Notes under the pieces: model-generated
The model's database searches: none
What the model saw: the letters and a program-made list of their open reading frames with translations, nothing else
What the model was told of the DNA's origin: nothing
Source of the DNA: Herpetosiphon giganteus
GTDB taxonomy: Bacteria > Chloroflexota > Chloroflexia > Chloroflexales > Herpetosiphonaceae
Length of the DNA stretch: 64,000 nucleotides
Assembly (NCBI RefSeq): GCF_016907925.1
Contig: NZ_JAFBCZ010000009.1
Span: forward strand, 1-64,000
Direction of reading: 5' to 3'
Translations under genes and position numbers: made by a program
Part shown: one piece after another, positions 52,912 to 62,467 of the stretch
Numbering within the stretch: the first letter of the stretch is position 1
How the letters are laid out: each line of letters opens with the position of its first letter

Positions 52912-55900
52912 GTGAATGATTATTCTGAGCGTTTAGCAGCACTTTCGCCAGCCAAACGCGCCCTACTGTTGCAAAAAGTTCAAGCCAAGGGCAATAAACC
53001 AGCCCAGCAAATTCAGCCACGACCCGATCAAGCCAGCTATCCGTTGTCGTTTGCTCAACAACGGCTCTGGTTGATTGAGCAACTTCAGCCCAATGCAGCG
53101 CTGTATAACATCTCAATTCCTATGCAAATTCGCGGGAGCTATGCCAATTTACCAAGCATCCTAAGCCAAACCCTCACCGCGATTGTTCAGCGCCATGAGC
53201 CATTGCGCGCCAGCTTCAGCATGATCGATGGTCTGCCGCAACAAGTAATTAAGCCGTTGGAACATATCGATATAGCGCTCAGCGATTTCAGTCAACTCAA
53301 TGCTACCGAACGCGAAGCAGCCCTCCACCAAGCCATCCAAACGGAAACCGAGCAGCCATTTGATTTGCGCCACGATCAGCTGTTTCGGGCCAAATTGCTG
53401 CGGGTTAGCGAGGAAGAGCACATTTTATTGCTGACCATCCATCATATTGCCTTTGATGCATGGTCGGCCAAAATCTTTATCCAAGAGTTTGAGGCGATTT
53501 TTAGCGCCTTGGAAAACCAGCAGCCGCTGCCAGAACTCACGCCATTGGCCTTGCAGTATGCAGATTTTGCTGCTTGGCAACGGGAGTGGCTGCAAGGCGC
53601 AACGCTCGACCAGCAACTCAGCTATTGGAAAAACCAACTCGCTGGCGAATTGCCGGTGCTGGCCTTGCCAACCGATCGGCCACGGCCTGCAATCCAAACT
53701 TTCAAAGGTGGGCGACACACCTTTTGGATCAGCAGCGAGCTTACCAAGCAGCTCAATCAGCTCAGTCAGCAGCAGCAAGCAACCTTATTTATGCTGCTGC
53801 TCGGCGCGTGGGTCGGTTTGTTGCAGCGCTACACTGGCCAAAACGATATTATCGTCGGCTCGCCAATTGCCAATCGCAATCGCCGCGAGCTTGAAGATCT
53901 GATTGGATTCTTCGTCAATACCTTGGTGATGCGGGTCAAACCTGCCAATGATCCAACATTTCTCGAATTGCTGGCGCAGGTGCGCGACGTGGCGCTTGGA
54001 GCCTATGCGCATCAAGATTTGCCGTTTGAAATGTTGGTCGATGCCGTGCAACCAACCCGCGATCTCAGTCGTTCGGCGTTGTTCCAAGTGTTGTTTGTGC
54101 TACAAAATGTTGCCATCGGTGGTAGTCATTCAGGCTTGGATATTTTGGAAGATGTGGCTAGCCCCTCAAAATTCGACCTCACGCTGTCGCTGGTTGAATT
54201 TGAGCATGGCCTGCGCGCCACGATTGAATATAATGTTGACCTCTTTGATGCTAGCACGATTGAACGCATGGGTCAGCATTATGTCACCCTGCTGAGCAGC
54301 ATCACCCAGCAACCCCAAACCAAGCTCTCGCAATTGGCAATGCTCACGCCCAACGAGCAAACCCAAATCATCAAGGATTGGAATCCCAGCAGCCAAGCCT
54401 ATCCCGATCAACAGTTGTTTCAGCAGCTTTTTGAGGCCCAAGTCGCCAAAACGCCAACCGCAATCGCCTTGATTGGCGAAGATCAAGCGCTCAGCTATCA
54501 CGAACTGAATCAACGAGCCAATCAATTGGCCTATCGCTTGCAAGCCCAAGGCATTGGCCCAGAGAGCGTGGTTGGCATCTGTTGCGATCGCTCGCTTGTG
54601 ATGGTTGTAGGCTTGTTGGCAATCCTCAAAGCAGGCGCGGCCTATTTGCCGCTTGATCCGGCCTATCCAAGCGAGCGCTTGGCATGGATGCTCAACGATT
54701 CCAAGCTAGGCTTGGTTTTGAGCCAACACCATGTGCTCGAAAAGGTATCAGCGCTCAAGCAGAGCGGAGTAACCATCCTCGACCTTGCTACGATTTGTGA
54801 TGGCAGCGAGCCAGCTGATAATTGTTCAAGCACGGTTCAGCCAGCCAATTTGGCCTATCTGATTTATACCTCGGGTTCGACTGGCCAGCCAAAGGCGGTC
54901 ATGGTCAGCCATCAGGGCCTAACCAACCTTGTGACAGCCCAGATTGCTGGCTTTGGGGTAACTGAGCAAAGCCGGGTGCTGCAATTTGCCTCATTGAGTT
55001 TCGATGCAGCAATTTCAGAAATTGGCATGGCCTTGTTGGCTGGGGCAAGTTTGGTGTTGATGCCAGCAGGCGGTTTGGCCGCAGGCACCGACGTACTCGG
55101 CTTTATTCGCCAGCACAGCGTGAGCGTGGCAACCTTGCCACCATCGTTGTTGGCGGTCTTGCCAGCCGATCAAACCCCAAGTTTAACCACGCTAATTACT
55201 GCTGGCGAGGCTTCAAGCAGCGAGCTTGTGCAACGCTGGGCGGTTGATCGGCGCTTAATCAATGCCTATGGGCCAACCGAAATAACCGTTTGTGCCAGTT
55301 TGACCGACCTTGAGCCGACCCTCACAACCACGCCACCAATTGGCCGTCCGCTGGCCAACCTCCAGATCTATTTGCTTGATCAGCACCAGCAGATCGTGCC
55401 AATTGGCGTGATTGGCGAAATCTATGTTGGCGGAGTTGGCGTAGCCCGCGGCTATCGCAACCGCCCTGATCTGACTGCTGAGCGCTTTGTGCCCGACCAA
55501 TTTAGTGCAACCCCAGGCCAGCGTTTGTATCGCACTGGCGATCTTGGGCGCTATCGGGCTGATGGCCAAATTGAATTTATCGGACGGATCGATCAGCAAA
55601 TTAAATTGCGCGGCCATCGCATTGAACTCGGTGAGATCAGCAGTATTGTGAATGCCCATCCAGCGGTTGAGCAAAGCGTGGTGCTGCTTCACGATCAGGC
55701 CAGTAGCACGGCGCGGCTGATTGCCTATGTTGTGGCTAATCCAACTGTCGTCGATGCAGCGAGCACGCGACAACAGGCAGTTGGCAGCAATCAGAACCCA
55801 GCGCCATACGATCTGGCTGCCGATTTACAGGCCTATGCCAAACAACAATTACCAGCCTTTGCCGTGCCAGCCGCCTTCGTGGTCGTGCCAACAATGCCAC

Positions 55901-56295
55901 TTACGCCCAATGCCAAGATTGATTATCGCAGCCTTGCCCAACAAGCGCCGAGCCACAATCAAGCCAGCGACCAAACGCTTGGGCCACAAAACAATCTTGA
56001 ACAAACCATCAGCAACCTTTGGCAAGAGATTTTGCAACAAGCGCCAATTAGCACCCAAGCCAATTTCTTCGATCTTGGCGGAAACTCGCTGGCAATGGTG
56101 CAAGTGCATAGTCGGCTGCAAGAGCTTTTGGGCCGCGAACTTGTGCTCTTGGATTTATTCAAGTATCCAACGATTCAGACCCTCGCCGCCTACCTGAGCA
56201 GCGAGCAATCGACCCAAGCTTCAACCTTTGTTGATCACGACAATCGTGCCCAACAACAGCGCCAAGCGTTGCAACGCCAACGTCGCCGCCGTTAA
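52912..56295 (+). CDS. NRPS3: C-A(Tyr-like)-PCP
   Basis: A 1,127-residue single module. C (about 40-470) has HHIAFDAWS at 177, with Ala for Gly in HHxxxDG. A (about 490-1010) has YTSGSTGQPKA at 652. The specificity positions from D698 read D-A-S-T-I-A-A-V-C-K, close to codes recorded for tyrosine and differing from the phenylalanine code (DAWTIAAVCK) at one position, so an aromatic residue is expected. PCP (about 1030-1095) has Ser1059 in LGGNSLAM. The C-terminal tail is a basic helix ending RQALQRQRRRR, a likely docking element for PKS2, whose gene starts 19 bases later. The start is GTG 52912, with GAGG 7 bases upstream, matching the usual 'NDYSERLAALSPAKRALL' N-terminus. Confidence 0.92.
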   Translation: MNDYSERLAALSPAKRALLLQKVQAKGNKPAQQIQPRPDQASYPLSFAQQRLWLIEQLQPNAALYNISIPMQIRGSYANLPSILSQTLTAIVQRHEPLRASFSMIDGLPQQVIKPLEHIDIALSDFSQLNATEREAALHQAIQTETEQPFDLRHDQLFRAKLLRVSEEEHILLLTIHHIAFDAWSAKIFIQEFEAIFSALENQQPLPELTPLALQYADFAAWQREWLQGATLDQQLSYWKNQLAGELPVLALPTDRPRPAIQTFKGGRHTFWISSELTKQLNQLSQQQQATLFMLLLGAWVGLLQRYTGQNDIIVGSPIANRNRRELEDLIGFFVNTLVMRVKPANDPTFLELLAQVRDVALGAYAHQDLPFEMLVDAVQPTRDLSRSALFQVLFVLQNVAIGGSHSGLDILEDVASPSKFDLTLSLVEFEHGLRATIEYNVDLFDASTIERMGQHYVTLLSSITQQPQTKLSQLAMLTPNEQTQIIKDWNPSSQAYPDQQLFQQLFEAQVAKTPTAIALIGEDQALSYHELNQRANQLAYRLQAQGIGPESVVGICCDRSLVMVVGLLAILKAGAAYLPLDPAYPSERLAWMLNDSKLGLVLSQHHVLEKVSALKQSGVTILDLATICDGSEPADNCSSTVQPANLAYLIYTSGSTGQPKAVMVSHQGLTNLVTAQIAGFGVTEQSRVLQFASLSFDAAISEIGMALLAGASLVLMPAGGLAAGTDVLGFIRQHSVSVATLPPSLLAVLPADQTPSLTTLITAGEASSSELVQRWAVDRRLINAYGPTEITVCASLTDLEPTLTTTPPIGRPLANLQIYLLDQHQQIVPIGVIGEIYVGGVGVARGYRNRPDLTAERFVPDQFSATPGQRLYRTGDLGRYRADGQIEFIGRIDQQIKLRGHRIELGEISSIVNAHPAVEQSVVLLHDQASSTARLIAYVVANPTVVDAASTRQQAVGSNQNPAPYDLAADLQAYAKQQLPAFAVPAAFVVVPTMPLTPNAKIDYRSLAQQAPSHNQASDQTLGPQNNLEQTISNLWQEILQQAPISTQANFFDLGGNSLAMVQVHSRLQELLGRELVLLDLFKYPTIQTLAAYLSSEQSTQASTFVDHDNRAQQQRQALQRQRRRR

Positions 56296-56314
56296 CAAAG
56301 ATAGGATACCGACG

Positions 56315-59300
56315 ATGAGTCATGATGAAACCTTTGCCAACGATGGCAGCCTTGATATTGCCGTAGTGGGCTTAGCTGGACGTTGGGCCAAAGCGCCCGA
56401 TGTTGATAGTTTTTGGCAGCAGCTTTGTGCTGGAGCCGAAGGCATTACGTTTTTTGATGCTGCTGAATTGCAGGCCGCAGGTGTTACGCCTGAGCAATTG
56501 GCCCATCCACGCTATGTGAAGGCTGGTTCGGTGCTCGAAGGCATCGAGCTTTTCGATGCAGGCTTTTTCGGCTATTCGCCACGCGATGCAGAATTAATCG
56601 ATCCCCAGCAACGGATTTTCTTGGAATGTGCGTGGCAAGCCTTGGAGCATGCTGGCTACAATGCCTCAGCCTATCCAGGCTTAATTGGTGTGTTTGCTGG
56701 CTCAAGCTTAAATACCTACTTGTTGCGCAACCTTGTTAGCCAACAAGGGCGGGGCACAATTCCCGATCTGGCCCAGTTGATCATGGGCAATGACAAAGAC
56801 TTTTTGCCCACCAGAGTCAGTTATAAGCTCAATCTGCGTGGCCCGAGCTTTAGCGTCCAGAGCGCATGTTCAACCTCGTTGGTTGCAACGCACTTGGCCT
56901 GCCAAAGCCTGCTGAGTTTTCAATGTGATATGGCGCTTGCAGGCGGGATTTCGATCAGCGTGCCGCAACAGCAAGGCTATCATGCCCAAGAAGGCAGCAT
57001 TCTCTCGCCCGATGGCCACTGTCGGCCCTTCGATGCCCAAGCCCAAGGCACTGTCAATAGCAATGGGGCGGGCGTTGTCGTGCTCAAACGGCTTGACGAT
57101 GCAATCGCCGATGGTGATACGATTTATGCCTTGATCAAAGGCTCGGCGGTCAACAACGACGGGGCGCTGAAAATTGGCTACACTGCGCCCAGCATCGATG
57201 GTCAAGCTGCGGTGATTCGCGCTGCGCAAGAAGTTGCCGACGTTGATCCAGCCACAATTTCCTATATCGAAGCCCATGGCACCGCAACGATTCTTGGTGA
57301 CCCAATTGAAGTTGCAGCACTCACCAAGGCCTTTCGCCAGCAAACCGCAAAAACTCAGTTCTGTATGCTTGGCTCGGTTAAATCCAATTACGGCCATCTC
57401 GATACAGCCGCAGGCGTAACTGGCTTGATCAAAACCGTGCTGGCGCTCCACCACAATAAAATTCCTGCCAGCCTGCATTATCAAAACCCAAATCCCCAGC
57501 TTGCGCTGGAAACATCGCCATTTTATGTCAATACAATATTAAGCGATTGGCCAGCAGATCAGCCTGTGCGAAGAGCGGGCGTAAGTTCATTTGGCATTGG
57601 CGGCACGAACGCGCATGTTGTGTTGGAGCAAGCACCAGCACTTGAGCCAAGCGCGCAAACCGACAGCTTGCAGATGCTCGTGATCTCTGGGCGCAATCGT
57701 GCAACTCTGAACGCAGCAACCAAAAATCTGGCCGATCATCTTGAAGCCAATCCCCAGCTCAACTTGGCCGATGTTGCTTATACCTTGCAAGTAGGTCGCC
57801 AAGCCTTCAATCATCGGCGGGTCGTGGTTTGCCAATCGATCGCCGAGGCCAGCCAAATTTTGCGCCAGCGCGATAAACGCATGGTCAGCGGCCAAATCAA
57901 TGCCACGACTCCAGCAGTGGTGTTTATGTTCCCTGGCAGCGGCGTGCAACACCCAAGCATGGGCCAAGAACTCTACCAAACTCAGCCCAGCTTTCGCCAA
58001 GCAGTTGAGCGCTGTTTGAATCTGCTCAACCCCGAAACCAGTGCGAATTTACGTCAGTTAGTTTATAGCCCAAACCCAAACGTCGACGAACAACAACTTG
58101 CCAGCATGCACTACAGTTTGTTGGCAATTTTCATCACCGAATATGCCTTGGCCCAATTGTGGTTGGCATGGGGCATTCAACCAGTCGCCTTAATCGGCCA
58201 TAGTTTGGGCGAATATACGGCGGCGCATTTGGCTGGCTCAATCTCGCTGGAAGCAGTGCTTAGCTTGGTCGAGTTCCGTGGCCGATTAATGGATCGGATT
58301 GAAGACGGGGCCATGATTAATCTTGCTTTGCCCGAAGCTGAGGTCTTGCCGTTGCTTGGCGACCAACTTTCGCTGGCTGCGCTCAATAGCCCTGAACATT
58401 CGGTCGTCGCTGGGCCAATTCCTGCGATTGATGCCCTTGAGCAGCAGCTACTCAGCAGCGAAATCAAATATCGTCGCTTGCCAATTCGCGTAGCGGCCCA
58501 TTCGAGCATGCTCAAGCCAATCGAGGCCGAATTTGCCGCTTTTACCCAAACTATCAGTATGCAGCCTGCCACGATTCCCTATATTTCGAATGTGACAGGT
58601 GATTGGATGAGCCATGAGCAATGGTCAAATCCAACTTATTGGGTTGAACATTTGCGCTCAACTGTGCGATTTAGCGCTGGCATGAGCCAACTTTTGCAAA
58701 ACCCAGCCCATGTGTTTCTTGAAGTTGGGCCGGGCCAAACCTTGACAACCTTAACTCGTGCTCAAGCCAGCTTTGGGGCAGAACGAGTTGTGGTGCAATC
58801 GATGCGCCACCCGCAAGATCAGCAAACTGATAGCCAATGTTTGTTGAATGCGCTAGGCCGTTTGTGGATCGCCGGAGTTGCAATCGATTGGCAGCAACGG
58901 GTCGAGCGCAAACCACGCCGCATCGCCCTGCCAACCTATCCATTTGAACGCAAACGCTATTGGGTCGAGCAATTTATCAATACCGCCGAAGCCGCAAATG
59001 TGCCTGAAACCACGCAAGCAGCCAACAACCAAGAGCCGGCTGAGCAAAGCGACACAGGCAATAGCTACGAGCGGCCACAGCTCACAAGCGAGTATGTTGC
59101 GCCAAGCAGCAGCCTTGAACAAACCATTAGTGCATTGTGGGGCGCGGTTTTGGGTGTACCAATGATTGGCATCCACGATAATTTCTTTGAATTGGGCGGC
59201 GATTCACTGTTGGCATTGCAAGTCGCCACCCACCTTGCAGAAAAAGTCCATACCAATCTCGGCGTGCGCAGTCTATTCGAAGCGCCAACGATTGCCGAAT

Positions 59301-60229
59301 TGGCGCAACTGATCGAAGCCCAAACTGCGCCGCAAGCCGATCAGCAATCGGCATTGGTGCGTTTGCAGCCGCAAGGCCAAGCAGCACCGTTCTTCTGCAT
59401 TCACCCAATGAGCGGGATGGCCAACGTCTATGCAGGTTTAGCCCAATTGCTTGGCACCCAACGCCCATTCTATGGCATTCAAGCCTTTGGCTTGGAGCAC
59501 CCCGAAATGCCACTGAACAATATCAAAGTGATGGCGCAACGCTATCTTAGCGATATACGCAAGGTTCAGCCGCAAGGGCCATATCTGCTTGGCGGTTGGT
59601 CGATGGGTGGCTCGATTGCCTTTGAAATTGCCAGCCACTTAGTTGCTCAAGGCGAAACTGTTGGCCTGTTGGCATTAATCGATACTCCCGCTACCTTGAG
59701 TGGCACATCGCCGGAACAACTGACGGATCTGGAGCTGTTGATTGCGATGCTTGGCGTAGATGCTAGCATTTTGGGCATTGACGATCCCAAGGCTGAGCCA
59801 GATGTGACGATGTGGAATCAGATCTTGGAGATTATCAAGCAGCATCTTGGCTTGCCCGATAGCTACACGTTGGTGCGTTTGCGCCACCTTGTAGCAACCT
59901 TTCGCACCCATTCGCAAGCAGTCTGGAATTATCAACCAGCCAGCTATCCCAACGAGGTGTTGATTTTACGGGCTGCCGATTTGGCTGGCCAACACGACGA
60001 TCAACTCCAAGCTGCGTATCAGCTGGCCGATTTGGGTTGGGGCAAATTTGTAACTGGTCAGATTCATATCCAGACCATCCCAGGCACGCACAACACCCTG
60101 CTGAGCGAGCCAGCCCTGCCAAGCTTGGCGCGCCACTTGGCGGTGGCGTTGAATAACGTCGCTGATGATTCATTAAGACCTACAACATCACACCATGAAG
60201 GATCACATGAAATCACAATTATGGATTGA
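56315..60229 (+). CDS. PKS2: KS-AT-ACP-TE terminal module
   Basis: A 1,304-residue protein. KS (about 12-445) has Cys185 in QSACSTSL, EAHGTAT and SNYGHLD. AT (about 535-830) has Ser630 in GHSLGEY; the selectivity site reads VAAHS, which I cannot assign with certainty. ACP (about 930-1005) has Ser964 in LGGDSLLA. The TE (about 1040-1290) has Ser1096 in GWSMGG and His1259 in GTHNT. No reductive domain is present, so the last extension should leave a beta-keto thioester that the TE hydrolyses or cyclises; decarboxylation to a ketone or ring closure is possible. ATG 56315 has AGGA 8 bases upstream. Confidence 0.93.
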   Translation: MSHDETFANDGSLDIAVVGLAGRWAKAPDVDSFWQQLCAGAEGITFFDAAELQAAGVTPEQLAHPRYVKAGSVLEGIELFDAGFFGYSPRDAELIDPQQRIFLECAWQALEHAGYNASAYPGLIGVFAGSSLNTYLLRNLVSQQGRGTIPDLAQLIMGNDKDFLPTRVSYKLNLRGPSFSVQSACSTSLVATHLACQSLLSFQCDMALAGGISISVPQQQGYHAQEGSILSPDGHCRPFDAQAQGTVNSNGAGVVVLKRLDDAIADGDTIYALIKGSAVNNDGALKIGYTAPSIDGQAAVIRAAQEVADVDPATISYIEAHGTATILGDPIEVAALTKAFRQQTAKTQFCMLGSVKSNYGHLDTAAGVTGLIKTVLALHHNKIPASLHYQNPNPQLALETSPFYVNTILSDWPADQPVRRAGVSSFGIGGTNAHVVLEQAPALEPSAQTDSLQMLVISGRNRATLNAATKNLADHLEANPQLNLADVAYTLQVGRQAFNHRRVVVCQSIAEASQILRQRDKRMVSGQINATTPAVVFMFPGSGVQHPSMGQELYQTQPSFRQAVERCLNLLNPETSANLRQLVYSPNPNVDEQQLASMHYSLLAIFITEYALAQLWLAWGIQPVALIGHSLGEYTAAHLAGSISLEAVLSLVEFRGRLMDRIEDGAMINLALPEAEVLPLLGDQLSLAALNSPEHSVVAGPIPAIDALEQQLLSSEIKYRRLPIRVAAHSSMLKPIEAEFAAFTQTISMQPATIPYISNVTGDWMSHEQWSNPTYWVEHLRSTVRFSAGMSQLLQNPAHVFLEVGPGQTLTTLTRAQASFGAERVVVQSMRHPQDQQTDSQCLLNALGRLWIAGVAIDWQQRVERKPRRIALPTYPFERKRYWVEQFINTAEAANVPETTQAANNQEPAEQSDTGNSYERPQLTSEYVAPSSSLEQTISALWGAVLGVPMIGIHDNFFELGGDSLLALQVATHLAEKVHTNLGVRSLFEAPTIAELAQLIEAQTAPQADQQSALVRLQPQGQAAPFFCIHPMSGMANVYAGLAQLLGTQRPFYGIQAFGLEHPEMPLNNIKVMAQRYLSDIRKVQPQGPYLLGGWSMGGSIAFEIASHLVAQGETVGLLALIDTPATLSGTSPEQLTDLELLIAMLGVDASILGIDDPKAEPDVTMWNQILEIIKQHLGLPDSYTLVRLRHLVATFRTHSQAVWNYQPASYPNEVLILRAADLAGQHDDQLQAAYQLADLGWGKFVTGQIHIQTIPGTHNTLLSEPALPSLARHLAVALNNVADDSLRPTTSHHEGSHEITIMD

Positions 60230-60977
60230 ATGGTTGCGCAAGCAACCAAACGCTGCGCTACGGCTCTTTTGCTTTCACTACGCAGGGGGTACGGCGCAGC
60301 GCGCCCATCAATGGGCCAAGCAGCTTGACCAAGATGTCGAGCTATGTGCAATTGAATTGCCAGGCCGAGGCAAACGCTTCATGGAGCCTGCTTATACCAA
60401 TTTGGAGCAATTGCTCAACGATTTGATTCCGGTGATTAAACCCTTGCTTGAGGAAAAGCCATTCGTGTTTTTTGGCCATAGCATGGGCGCGTTGGTCAGC
60501 TACGAACTCAGTCGGCGCTTGCAACATGAGCATCAACTGCGGCCCCAAATGCTCTTCGTTTCGGGCCATGCAGCGCCGCATATCCCACGCCAAAGCGTGA
60601 TTCATCAGTTGCCCCACCAGCAATTTTGGGATCGCTTGCTGCAATTGAATGGCACGCCCAAAGATATTTTGCAGCATCCAGAGTTAGTCGAATTGTTGAC
60701 CCCGATTTTGCGCGCCGATTTTGCGGTCTGCGAAACCTTCAGCTACACCAACGCGATTGTGCTAGATTGCCCAATGGTGGTCTATGGCGGCCTTGATGAC
60801 CCAAGTGTTGCCGCTGCTGAGCTTGAATTGTGGAGTAGCCATACTAGCAATGCATGTGAGATTGAGCTTATGGCTGGCGATCATTTTTATCTGCACAACC
60901 CATCGCAGCACGAGCTAACCACGCATGTCAACCAACACATTCAAGCGTTGGTCAGGTCGGTCACATCGCTAGCCTAG
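60207..60977 (+). CDS. Type II thioesterase
   Basis: A 256-residue alpha/beta hydrolase of the GrsT/SrfAD class. It opens 'RLFCFHYAGGTAQRAHQWAK', has the nucleophile Ser92 in GHSMGAL, and ends with the active-site His in GDHFYLH. Its role is to remove misprimed or stalled acyl groups from carrier proteins. ATG 60207 follows GAAGGA. The gene overlaps the end of PKS2 by 23 bases, so translation is coupled and it belongs to this assembly line. Confidence 0.92.
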   Translation: MKSQLWIEWLRKQPNAALRLFCFHYAGGTAQRAHQWAKQLDQDVELCAIELPGRGKRFMEPAYTNLEQLLNDLIPVIKPLLEEKPFVFFGHSMGALVSYELSRRLQHEHQLRPQMLFVSGHAAPHIPRQSVIHQLPHQQFWDRLLQLNGTPKDILQHPELVELLTPILRADFAVCETFSYTNAIVLDCPMVVYGGLDDPSVAAAELELWSSHTSNACEIELMAGDHFYLHNPSQHELTTHVNQHIQALVRSVTSLA

Positions 60978-61046
60978 CAGGGTAGCCCAAGAACATTGTT
61001 CACAGCGGCTAGCCCGCCTCACAGCCCGAAAGGATTGGATTGTTCA

Positions 61047-62240
61047 ATGCGTGCCTTATTTGTCCTGAATCCTGGCATTGGCCACTTAAACCCGATGTTG
61101 CCAGTTGCTCAAGTGTTGCAAGAGGCAGGTCATGACGTAGCCTTTGCAGTATCGGCAAAAATGCTCCCAAGCATCGTCGCCAAAGGGTTTGATGGCTTTC
61201 CTGCTGGCTTAGCGTGGCTTTCATCAGAAATGGCCCAAACCTTTCCCGAGATTTTCGAACTACCGTTTGCCGAACAAGGGCAGGCAATTTTGGGCAGTAT
61301 TTTCGCTGATGCTGCCGCGCATGCGATGGTTGCAGACCTGCTTAACCTCTGCAAAACCTGGCAACCAGATCTGATTGTGCGCAACGATTTTGAGTTTGGC
61401 AGTTGTGTTGCCGCCGAACTATTGGGCATTCCGCAAGCAACGATCAGCATTAGCTATTTTCTCTCGGCGAATGCACTTGAATCGTTAATTGGCGAGGAAC
61501 TAGCCTATTTGCGCAGCACCTATGGCCTAGCACCCTACCCAACCATGGATATGCTCTATCCAGCGTTATATCTTGCCTTCGCGCCACCCTCGTTCCAGCC
61601 CAAGGAAATTCCGACCATGGAATCGTTGCGGCCATTGCGCTTTACGCGGTTTAGCGATGGCGAATTGCCAGCCTGGGTTGAGCAATTGCCTGATCGGCCA
61701 ACCGTGTATGCCTCAATGAGTTCAGTCTTTGATACCCCAACGATCTTCCCGATGATTCTTGAGGCGTTGCGCGACGAGCCAATTAATTTGATTTTGACGG
61801 TTGGCACCAAACAAGATCCAGCCCAATTTGGGCCGCAGCCAGCGAATGTGTATATCGAGCAATACATTCCTCAAGCCTTGCTCTTCCCGCATTGCGATCT
61901 GTTCATCACCCACTGCCCATTTGCCACAATTATGTCAGCAATTAGCCATGGCATGCCGTTGTTGATGATTCCCGTGGCGGGCGAGGAGCCAGCAGGCGCA
62001 ATGCGGGCGGCAGAGCTTGGTTTAGGTAAAGTTTTGCGCTTGCCCAACCAACCCAAAGAATTTTTCGATCAATGGGTTCCTGAGTTTTCGGTTGAATCGA
62101 TTCGGGCCAGCGTACGCGAGCTATTGCAAAGTCCCCGCTACCGCAGCAACGCCCAACGCTTTCAAGCCGAAATTCGCGAGCTACCAGGCCCCGAGCGGGT
62201 AATTGAATTATTAACCAATTTGGCGCAATTAAAAGGGTAA
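61047..62240 (+). CDS. GT1-family glycosyltransferase
   Basis: A 397-residue MGT-type enzyme. The start 'MRALFVLNPGIGHLNPMLPV' is the acceptor-domain signature, and the donor site reads 'LFITHCPFATIMSAISHGMP', where the usual HGG is replaced by HCP. 'VYASMSSVF' stands for the TLGS loop. The gene is 69 bases after the type II thioesterase and two genes before the end of the cluster, so it should glycosylate the product. The altered donor loop may mean an unusual sugar donor or reduced activity. AAAGGA lies 12 bases upstream of ATG 61047. Confidence 0.82.
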   Translation: MRALFVLNPGIGHLNPMLPVAQVLQEAGHDVAFAVSAKMLPSIVAKGFDGFPAGLAWLSSEMAQTFPEIFELPFAEQGQAILGSIFADAAAHAMVADLLNLCKTWQPDLIVRNDFEFGSCVAAELLGIPQATISISYFLSANALESLIGEELAYLRSTYGLAPYPTMDMLYPALYLAFAPPSFQPKEIPTMESLRPLRFTRFSDGELPAWVEQLPDRPTVYASMSSVFDTPTIFPMILEALRDEPINLILTVGTKQDPAQFGPQPANVYIEQYIPQALLFPHCDLFITHCPFATIMSAISHGMPLLMIPVAGEEPAGAMRAAELGLGKVLRLPNQPKEFFDQWVPEFSVESIRASVRELLQSPRYRSNAQRFQAEIRELPGPERVIELLTNLAQLKG

Positions 62241-62306
62241 GTTTTTGCTGCGAACCACGGCAACGCTGGTTCATCGGTGGATGCCTGTTCCCCACTCCAT
62301 GCCCTT

Positions 62307-62372
62307 GAGGGGGTACAGGGGGATTAAAGCCCCCTGTGTCTCCCGCCTTGAGGCGGGAAGGAAGGGTGGTGA
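62307..62372. repeat. Double-hairpin intergenic repeat, copy 2
   Basis: Same unit as at 52759: a stem around ACAGGGGGATTAAAGCCCCC followed by TCCCGCC/GGCGGGA and 'GGAAGGGTGGTGA'. It fills the 227-base gap before the TylF-type gene. Confidence 0.85.
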
Positions 62373-62467
62373 AAATGATTGTTAAGTATAGGGAAGAAAC
62401 GAAGGATAAGGGGTATTAATCATCACGAATCCAATCAAGAATTTTTTGCAAGGGAGATTATCAATCA

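Noticed and set aside
36612-60229. Identification of the locus as the siphonazole cluster
   Set aside because: Siphonazole was reported, as I recall, from a trans-AT system with oxazole-forming modules; here every PKS module has its own AT and no heterocyclisation domain is present.
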